A DNA stretch of 14,215 nt, from assembly GCA_937880835.1 (NCBI GenBank), contig CALGRN010000348.1, forward strand, positions 1 to 14,215, read 5' to 3'. Of the stretch, positions 1 through 4,675 are shown piece by piece. The notes below the pieces were generated by a model. It was not told where the DNA came from. It did no database searches and saw nothing but the letters and a program-made list of their open reading frames with translations. A program made the translations under genes and the position numbers. The DNA comes from an uncultured Prevotella sp. (GTDB taxonomy: Bacteria; Bacteroidota; Bacteroidia; Bacteroidales; Bacteroidaceae). Within the stretch, counting starts at the first letter, position 1. Each line of letters opens with the position of its first letter.

Positions 1-283
1 TCAGTTGCAGTCCTGCGCCGTGATAAGCTTTCCAAAAGTAGAAAGGAACATCCCCTCCGATGTATGCTGTCTGCGGATTATGTTCAAATCCGGCAAGGTC
101 TATGGCGTAGGCAGCAGCCACATTGACTTTCGCTTCCTTGCCCACTGCACCGGGATTATAATACGGTTCCATTGCCCAATAGTGAGAAAAGGACACATCG
201 TACTGCGCTTTTGCGGATGAAACGGCAAGGCATAGTATTGCAAATATGATATAATAGCGTTTAAACACGTGATTATAACGCAT
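1..283 (-). CDS. PorP/SprF-family type IX secretion system membrane protein, 5' part
   Basis: Reading leftwards from the ATG at 283-281 gives 94 residues that stay open to the left edge, so the C-terminal two thirds are missing. Residues 1-26 look like a signal peptide: basic start (MRYNHVFKR), hydrophobic core (YYIIFAILCLAVSS), then AKA, with the mature protein probably starting at QYDVSFSHYWA. That mature start, the YYNPGAVG motif (about 41-48), the AYAIDLAGFEHNPQT stretch (59-72) and GGDVPF (76-81) resemble the N-terminal part of PorP/SprF proteins. These are outer-membrane beta-barrel proteins of Bacteroidota linked to gliding and to the type IX secretion system. Family assignment rests on remembered motif similarity, not on a search. 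It is separated from the upstream small gene by a strong hairpin, which suggests its own promoter, but I could not pick one with confidence. Stand-alone PorP/SprF paralogs are common, so a direct role in secretion is not certain. Confidence 0.8.
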   Translation of the reverse strand, partial: MRYNHVFKRYYIIFAILCLAVSSAKAQYDVSFSHYWAMEPYYNPGAVGKEAKVNVAAAYAIDLAGFEHNPQTAYIGGDVPFYFWKAYHGAGLQL

Positions 284-452
284 CAGAATTTGATTTATTG
301 TATTTGGAAATGCTTGTATGTTGCAAAAAAATGTGTACAATATCTTAAAAACGGTAACTTCGATTCAGCAGTTTGCGATATTATTTTGATTTCTCGGATA
401 TGTAGAGATGCTTTTCTGATACGAAAACAACCGTCATACCTCCATATATTAA

Positions 453-488
453 CGAAGGCGGCAAATCCGTTCCGATTTGTCGCCTTCG
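453..488 (-). terminator. Strong 15-bp stem-loop between the DUF2795-like gene and the porP-like gene
   Basis: Arms 453-467 and 474-488 pair over 15 bp with a single G-T wobble (461/480) and a 6-nt loop. It lies 45 nt past the stop of the small minus-strand gene and 170 nt before the porP-like start, so it most likely ends the small gene's transcript. Neither side has a proper T-run, so it is not a textbook intrinsic terminator. It could also act as a transcript-end stabiliser. Confidence 0.55.
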
Positions 489-532
489 CAGGCTATCAAT
501 GGACCGATTTCCATATTAATCCATTGCCGATG

Positions 533-754
533 TCAATATTCGTCTTCGTTAAACAGGAAGTCTTCTTTCGTAGGATAGTCGGGCCAGATGTCCTCTATGC
601 TTTCATATACATCGCCTTCGTCTTCTATTTCCTGTAAGTTTTCCAATACTTCAAGCGGCGCGCCCGAGCGTATCGCGTAGTCAATCAGTTCTTCTTTGGT
701 TGCCGGCCACGGCGCATCTTCCAGTTTGGATGCAAGTTCTAATGTCCAATACAT
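533..754 (-). CDS. DUF2795-like small conserved protein
   Basis: A 73-residue acidic protein starting MYWTLELASKLEDAPWPATK and ending in an acidic tail (FLFNEDEY). The central LIDYAIRSGAPLEVLENLQE segment and the WPATKEEL / WPDYPTKEDF pattern match my memory of a short, highly conserved Bacteroidota family annotated as DUF2795. The function is unknown to me and I do not propose one. No membrane segment or signal peptide is visible, so it should be cytoplasmic. Nearly full conservation of length and sequence in the group argues that it is a real gene. It has a recognisable promoter of its own inside the 3' end of the adenosyltransferase gene and a hairpin after its stop, so it is probably a monocistronic unit. 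Confidence 0.85.
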   Translation of the reverse strand: MYWTLELASKLEDAPWPATKEELIDYAIRSGAPLEVLENLQEIEDEGDVYESIEDIWPDYPTKEDFLFNEDEY

Positions 755-788
755 AAGCTAAAAAATTACATATTTTGTATTCTGCGTG

Positions 789-819
789 CAAAAATAGTAA
801 AATTTCTGATATTATCAAG
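789..819 (-). promoter_or_regulatory. Bacteroidota-type promoter for the DUF2795-like gene
   Basis: On the minus strand a -7 element TATTTTTG (796-789) fits TAnnTTTG exactly. It is preceded after 19 nt by CTTG (819-816), close to the -33 TTTG. It starts within the last codons of the adenosyltransferase gene and leaves a leader of roughly 30 nt to the ATG at 754. Inferred from pattern and spacing only. Confidence 0.6.
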
Positions 820-1372
820 ATTTCTTCCAAGTTTTTTCTTTTATACCGTCAAGATAGTTAAGTTTCTTTGCGAGTACGAACAAATAATCCGAAAGTCTGT
901 TTATATATCTTGTTATATCGTCGTCAACGGTTGATTCTTCTGCCAATGCGTGTATGCGTCTCTCCGCTCTTCTGCACACAGTGCGGCACACATGTGCCAT
1001 TGATGCGCGCCTGCCTCCGCCGGGAAGCACGAACTCACGCACCGTAGGAGTGAATTCTATCGCTCTGTCTATCTCGTATTCCAATTCTTCCACCAATCCT
1101 TTGTCAACCCTGCAAGAGTCGTAGAGCTCGGTTTTATCCTGATCGGTGGCAAGGTTTGAACTTATAACGAAAAGCGTGTTCTGCACCTTTTCTATTACAC
1201 GTTTGTCGTATCCGTCTTTCATCAGCGACGACAGCAAGCCGAGATTGGAGCTCAGCTCGTCCACTGTGCCGTAGGCTTCTATGCGTGCGCATGTCTTCTT
1301 AACCCTTATTCCGCCCACAAGACTTGTTGTTCCCTTGTCGCCGGTCTTTGTATATACCTTTGTTATTTTCAT
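815..1372 (-). CDS. pduO: PduO-type ATP:cob(I)alamin adenosyltransferase
   Basis: A 185-residue protein that transfers the adenosyl group of ATP to cob(I)alamin (or a corrinoid precursor), giving the adenosylcobalamin used by enzymes such as methylmalonyl-CoA mutase; cytosolic. The PduO family signature is visible: N-terminal YTKTGDKGTTSLVGG (7-21) for ATP binding, YGTVDELSSNLG (34-45), FVLPGGG (114-120), the arginine-rich helix CRTVCRRAERRIHAL (129-143), and RYINRLSDYLFVLAKKLN (155-172). R130, R134/R135 and E137 fall where family members carry active-site residues. Length is normal for a single-domain family member. The start lies 12 nt after the stop of the upstream gene, so the two are probably cotranscribed. 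Known chemistry follows from the family; the exact corrinoid substrate cannot be told from sequence. No cobalamin riboswitch is visible upstream. Confidence 0.93.
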   Translation of the reverse strand: MKITKVYTKTGDKGTTSLVGGIRVKKTCARIEAYGTVDELSSNLGLLSSLMKDGYDKRVIEKVQNTLFVISSNLATDQDKTELYDSCRVDKGLVEELEYEIDRAIEFTPTVREFVLPGGGRRASMAHVCRTVCRRAERRIHALAEESTVDDDITRYINRLSDYLFVLAKKLNYLDGIKEKTWKKS

Positions 1373-1384
1373 ATTCCTGAAATA

Positions 1385-1993
1385 TTAAAAGTTTACTATA
1401 TAATTTTGTTTAAAACGCTCTTTATCGAAAAATATTATACCGCAATAATACAAATCGAGTGTTATTCCGGTTCTGCTGTCTGCTGTCAATTCCTTCCAGA
1501 AACGCTTTGCATGTCTGTCGCGCTTTATATCTTGTACCACAAGCACCGTATCGGAGTCGGCATTCCTTATTGCTGCTTCTGCAAATTCTCTGTAATTGCC
1601 GCTTAGCGACATACGTATGAACCCCTTTGAAGGTATCTGCGAAAGCATCTCTTCGTATTCTTCTGCGGTGCGGTTGCTGTCTATTCTCAATACTTTGGTA
1701 TGCCTGCATCCTGCCGATACGTATTTTCCGTAGGCGTCGGTGTCTGCATTGAAATCCACGAAACAATCCGACTGGCAGTAATTTGCTATCCTGAAATATA
1801 GCAGACACAGCTTGCGTGTGCGCTTGTCGATATCGGTTATTGACTTGCGCAGGTGTTCGTATGCGTAATAAGGGTAATGCTCGTTGACGACATACCGAAT
1901 GAAACGATATACCGAAGGCGACTGTACGCCGAAGCCTCTGCTGTGCCGCGAGCGCATCGTCCAAACCAATATTCTCCTTATTATATATGTCAT
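1385..1993 (-). CDS. Conserved Bacteroidota protein, probable degenerate SAM-methyltransferase-like
   Basis: A 202-residue protein with a basic N-terminus and the segment HSRGFGVQSPSVYRFIRYVV (17-36), followed by a helical region, a FVDFNADTDAYGKYVSA stretch where a nucleotide-binding fold might begin, and a C-terminal end LDLYYCGIIFFDKERFKQNY (179-198). The 'H-G-x-x-SPxVY' start and the 'GIIFF..E.FKQNYI..F' end recall a Bacteroidota family often labelled class I SAM-dependent methyltransferase or hypothetical. The glycine-rich SAM motif is not convincing here, so enzymatic activity is doubtful. It is the first gene of a two-gene unit with the cobalamin adenosyltransferase 12 nt downstream, but a link to cobalamin is only an inference from position. 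No signal peptide or membrane segment stands out. Confidence 0.7.
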   Translation of the reverse strand: MTYIIRRILVWTMRSRHSRGFGVQSPSVYRFIRYVVNEHYPYYAYEHLRKSITDIDKRTRKLCLLYFRIANYCQSDCFVDFNADTDAYGKYVSAGCRHTKVLRIDSNRTAEEYEEMLSQIPSKGFIRMSLSGNYREFAEAAIRNADSDTVLVVQDIKRDRHAKRFWKELTADSRTGITLDLYYCGIIFFDKERFKQNYIVNF

Positions 1994-2275
1994 GGATGGA
2001 AAATTACTGCGAATATAAGGAAAAAAAATGAAACAGGAAAGAAACAGAAGTAAAAATATTAAATCATTGTTTTTACTAAATATGATATGCCCGGCTGTAT
2101 TTTGGGCTTTTCAGAAGCACCTTTGTGCATGGTTGAAGCCTTAAAGTTTTGGTAAAACAAATGATTGTTGCAGAATGTTTCTGCATGTAATAATGTAATG
2201 AAATTTCAAAATCGGAGAGTTTTATTTTAGAAAACAGAACGTTGTTTTTATGCTATGAAATTGTTGTTTTTCAAC

Positions 2276-2385
2276 TCTTGCTTCATAAAAGTTATGCTTT
2301 TGCATGATGAAAACATAACTTTTGCGTTGCAAAAAGCATGCTTTCGTATCTTGAAAATCCAGATTTTATGGGCTGAAAAGCATGT
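2276..2385. repeat. Degenerate tandem repeat, 22-bp period, five units (array 1)
   Basis: Units begin at 2276, 2298, 2320, 2342 and 2364, exactly 22 bp apart; a sixth, poorer unit may begin at 2386. Each starts with a T-tract (TTTTGC in the best copies) and carries an AAAA tract about 11-12 bp later, then a seven-base variable part often ending in CATGC or TATGC. The best unit contains TTTTGC-GTT-GCAAAA (2320-2334). The same family occurs at 7688-7775. Because T- and A-tracts alternate about every 11 bp, close to one helical turn, the array may be intrinsically bent. It is not CRISPR: there are no distinct spacers. Confidence 0.7.
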
Positions 2386-2593
2386 TTTTTATATTTAAAC
2401 ATAATTGAGCTTAAAGCGAATGTACTGATTATCAGGACTTAACAATATTTGCGTATTTGCGCCCGAATATGTGTCCGATAGAAAAAAACGCGAGTATTTC
2501 GTAGTGTTGTAAAAATAATTCGTATATGTCATAAGTTTATGACAACGCTTTAAGGCGCAGTGTAGGAGTGCGATAAAGGCATGCATTGTTGCA

Positions 2594-2631
2594 GCATGAC
2601 ATAATGCAGTAAACTGTTATGTATGCTTTTT
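2594..2631 (+). terminator. Hairpin plus T5, possible end of a small RNA
   Basis: Left arm segments GCAT (2594-2597), ACATAA (2599-2604) and CAG (2607-2609) pair with CTG (2614-2616), TTATGT (2617-2622) and ATGC (2623-2626), with a one-base and a two-base bulge and a four-base loop. TTTTT follows directly (2627-2631). The form is that of an intrinsic terminator on the plus strand. No gene precedes it on that strand, so either an unannotated RNA ends here or the structure is incidental. Confidence 0.35.
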
Positions 2632-2679
2632 GCCGTTGCACAAAAGTTATTACGATATGCAATAAAAATAGTGAAAAGT

Positions 2680-2711
2680 TTTGGTTACATTAGGAATTAT
2701 TCGTAATTTTG
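2680..2711 (+). promoter_or_regulatory. Promoter of the rimP-nusA-infB operon
   Basis: TTTG at 2680-2683, a 20-nt spacer, and TAATTTTG at 2704-2711 fit the Bacteroidota primary sigma factor pattern (-33 TTTG, -7 TAnnTTTG) perfectly. Transcription should begin near 2716-2718, giving a leader of about 55 nt before the rimP ATG. Confidence 0.8.
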
Positions 2712-2725
2712 CATCGTTCAGTGGA

Positions 2726-2760
2726 ATGAGGAGCTTCGGAAAGCTCCTCATTTTATTTTA
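2726..2760 (+). terminator. Leader terminator-like hairpin (possible attenuator) of the rimP operon
   Basis: A perfect 11-bp stem (2726-2736 with 2741-2751) with the four-base loop CGGA is followed by the T-rich run TTTATTTTA. It begins only about 10 nt after the expected transcription start and ends 12 nt before the rimP ATG. It looks like an intrinsic terminator that must be read through for the operon to be expressed. In E. coli NusA both stimulates intrinsic termination and represses its own operon, so a feedback role is a reasonable inference. It could instead stop transcription arriving from upstream, or protect the 5' end. Confidence 0.65.
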
Positions 2761-2771
2761 ATAAAACATAT

Positions 2772-3239
2772 ATGATAGATAAAAACGTCGTAAAGAATTT
2801 AGTTGACGAATGGCTGAAAGACAAGGAATATTTCCTTGTTGACATCGAAATCAGCAGAGAAAACAAGGTCGTCGTGGAGATAGATCATGCCGACGGAGTA
2901 TGGATAGAGGATTGTGTTGAGCTGAGCCGATATATAGAAGACAATCTGAATCGCGATGAAGAAGACTACGAACTCGAAGTAGGCTCTGCCGGATTGGGAC
3001 AACCTTTCAAGGTGGTACAGCAGTATCTCAACTTCATAGGCAAGGAAGTGGAAGTGCTCGATGCCGACGGCAAGAAATACAAAGGAGTGCTTACATCTGT
3101 TGACGGCAATAATTTTGTTGTCACGACGCAGGAGAAAGTAAAGGAAGAAGGCAAGAAACGACCTGTCTTAAAAGATGTTGAGAATGTCTTTCAAATGGAT
3201 AAAGTAAAATACACTAAATATATATTAAGTTTCAAGTAA
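2772..3239 (+). CDS. rimP: Ribosome maturation factor RimP
   Basis: A 155-residue cytosolic protein needed for maturation of the 30S ribosomal subunit. It is typical of RimP in length and in layout. The N-terminal domain carries FLVDIEISRENKVVVEIDH (about 21-39) and VELSRYIEDNLNRDEEDYELEVGSAGLGQPF, the latter being the Bacteroidota form of the usual LEVSSPGLxxPL signature. The C-terminal part is the SH3-like barrel (KEVEVLDADGKKYKGVLTSVDGNNFVV). It is the first gene of the operon, four nt before nusA, in the order rimP-nusA-infB that is widely conserved in bacteria. The ATG is preceded by an A-rich stretch instead of a Shine-Dalgarno sequence, as usual for the phylum. Confidence 0.96.
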   Translation: MIDKNVVKNLVDEWLKDKEYFLVDIEISRENKVVVEIDHADGVWIEDCVELSRYIEDNLNRDEEDYELEVGSAGLGQPFKVVQQYLNFIGKEVEVLDADGKKYKGVLTSVDGNNFVVTTQEKVKEEGKKRPVLKDVENVFQMDKVKYTKYILSFK

Positions 3240-3243
3240 AGCT

Positions 3244-4509
3244 ATGGCAGCAAGAAAAAATGAAGATATGACTCCGAATATGATCGAAACTTTCAAGGAG
3301 TTTAAAGAGACAAAGAACATCGATCGTACAACATTGGTGAGCGTGTTGGAAGAGAGTTTCCGCAACGTTATTGCCAAAATATTCGGCAGCGACGAAAATT
3401 TCGACGTCATCGTAAACCCCGATAAGGGAGACTTTGAGATATACCGAAACCGCGTTGTCGTTGCAGACGGCGAGGTGCAGGATGAAAACAAGCAGATATC
3501 TCTTGCAGAAGCAAGAAAGATTGAGCCTGATTATGAAATAGGAGAGGATGTGAGCGAGCGCGTTAACTTTGCAAAATTCGGACGCCGCGCCATTCTTAAC
3601 TTGCGGCAGACGTTGGCTTCCAAAGTGTTGGAACTTGAACACGACTCTCTCTACAATAAATATAAAGACAGGGTAGGACAGATTATTGCCGGCGAGGTTT
3701 ATCAGATGTGGAAGCGCGAGGTGCTGCTCGTTGACGACGAGAACAACGAACTTATCCTGCCAAAAGCGGAGCAGATACCGGCAGACCAGTATAGAAAAGG
3801 CGAGACGGTACGTGCAGTAGTGCTTCGCGTTGACAACGAAAACAACAATCCGAAGATAATATTAAGCCGCACGAGTCCTATGTTCCTTGAACGTCTTCTC
3901 GAAGCGGAAGTGCCGGAAATAAACGACGGTCTCATATCAATAAAGAAGATAGCGCGCATGCCCGGCGAAAGAGCTAAGGTGGCAGTTGAAAGCTATGACG
4001 ACCGCATAGACCCCGTTGGAGCTTGCGTAGGCGTAAGAGGAAGCCGCGTTCACGGTATAGTTCGCGAGCTTTGCAACGAAAACATAGATGTCATAAACTA
4101 TACTTCCAATACAAAACTGTTCATCCAACGTGCATTGAGTCCTGCAAAAGTGAGCAGCATCAACGTTGACGAGGAGAATCATAAGGCAGAAGTATTCCTC
4201 AAACCGGAAGAGGTTAGCCTCGCAATAGGACGCAGCGGAATGAACATAAAGCTCGCTTCCATGCTTACGGGATATACAATAGACGTGTTCAGAGAAATAG
4301 AAGAAGGAGAAGCCGACGAGGATATCTACTTGGAAGAGTTCTCCGACGAGATAGACCAATGGATAATAGACTCTATCAAGGGTATCGGACTTGATACCGC
4401 AAAGGCAGTTCTTAATGCTCCGAGAGAAATGCTCGTAGAGAAAGCAGACCTTGAAGAAGAAACGGTGGACAGCCTCCTTAAAGTGCTGAGAGCAGAGTTT
4501 GAACAGTAA
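3244..4509 (+). CDS. nusA: Transcription termination/antitermination factor NusA
   Basis: A 421-residue RNA-polymerase-binding factor that modulates pausing, intrinsic termination and antitermination. Visible domains in order: N-terminal RNAP-binding domain (about 1-135), S1 domain starting near DRVGQIIAGEV (142 onward), KH1 with GVRGSR (263-268), and KH2 with IGRSGMNIKLAS (GRSG at 329-332). A short C-terminal helical, HhH-like end follows (about 365-421; IKGIGLDTAKAVL). It lacks the two complete acidic repeats of E. coli NusA (495 residues), as is common outside Proteobacteria. It starts 4 nt after the rimP stop, so translation may be coupled. Many ATA, CGC and CGT codons match rimP, infB and the suf genes, which marks it as native. 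Confidence 0.97.
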   Translation: MAARKNEDMTPNMIETFKEFKETKNIDRTTLVSVLEESFRNVIAKIFGSDENFDVIVNPDKGDFEIYRNRVVVADGEVQDENKQISLAEARKIEPDYEIGEDVSERVNFAKFGRRAILNLRQTLASKVLELEHDSLYNKYKDRVGQIIAGEVYQMWKREVLLVDDENNELILPKAEQIPADQYRKGETVRAVVLRVDNENNNPKIILSRTSPMFLERLLEAEVPEINDGLISIKKIARMPGERAKVAVESYDDRIDPVGACVGVRGSRVHGIVRELCNENIDVINYTSNTKLFIQRALSPAKVSSINVDEENHKAEVFLKPEEVSLAIGRSGMNIKLASMLTGYTIDVFREIEEGEADEDIYLEEFSDEIDQWIIDSIKGIGLDTAKAVLNAPREMLVEKADLEEETVDSLLKVLRAEFEQ

Positions 4510-4588
4510 GATTGGCTATAAAACAAATAAAAAAGGTAGATAAACAATAAAAGGAAAAATGAAAAGAGGAGATTGAGAGAAAAGAAAT

Positions 4589-4642
4589 CAGTAAGAACGA
4601 GAATGAAAGATTTGCCTTTTTATCGGTTCTCTCGTTTGACTG
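4589..4642 (+). repeat. Imperfect inverted repeat in the nusA-infB spacer
   Basis: CAGTAAGAACGAGAA (from 4589) is largely complementary to TTCTCTCGTTTGACTG (ending 4642), with small bulges and a loop of roughly 20 nt containing CTTTTT. It sits in an unusually long 166-nt spacer for this operon. It could be an RNA processing site or part of an infB leader; no promoter with the phylum consensus was found here. Confidence 0.35.
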
Positions 4643-4675
4643 ACAGGATTTACTCTCAACTTTAAAACAAAAAAT

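Larger units (their letters stand above)
1994..2771. other. Non-coding divergent intergenic region of 778 bp
   Basis: AT-rich region between divergent operons. No credible coding frame was found in either direction. It contains tandem 22-bp repeats (from 2276), several small inverted repeats (for example 2169-2185 and 2528-2543), a hairpin followed by five T (2594-2631), and the rimP operon promoter and leader hairpin. A promoter for the leftward genes must also lie here; the best candidate, TATATTCG at about 2015-2022 on the minus strand, has one mismatch to TAnnTTTG and no clear -33, so it is not listed. Confidence 0.7.

Noticed and set aside
269..637. A 122-codon plus-strand frame
   Set aside because: It runs antisense across the 15-bp hairpin and into the well-conserved DUF2795-like gene; composition looks random.
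1422..1964. A 180-codon minus-strand frame overlapping the methyltransferase-like gene
   Set aside because: It is a shifted frame of the 1385-1993 gene, rich in Arg, Gln and His without any family pattern, whereas the 202-residue frame has recognisable conserved ends and proper spacing to the next gene.
2276..2385. A CRISPR array
   Set aside because: The period is only 22 bp, the units follow one another without unique spacers, and no cas genes are present.
2395..2586. A 63-codon minus-strand frame in the divergent intergenic region
   Set aside because: No resemblance to a known small protein, no promoter, and it overlaps the repeat and hairpin region; most likely chance.
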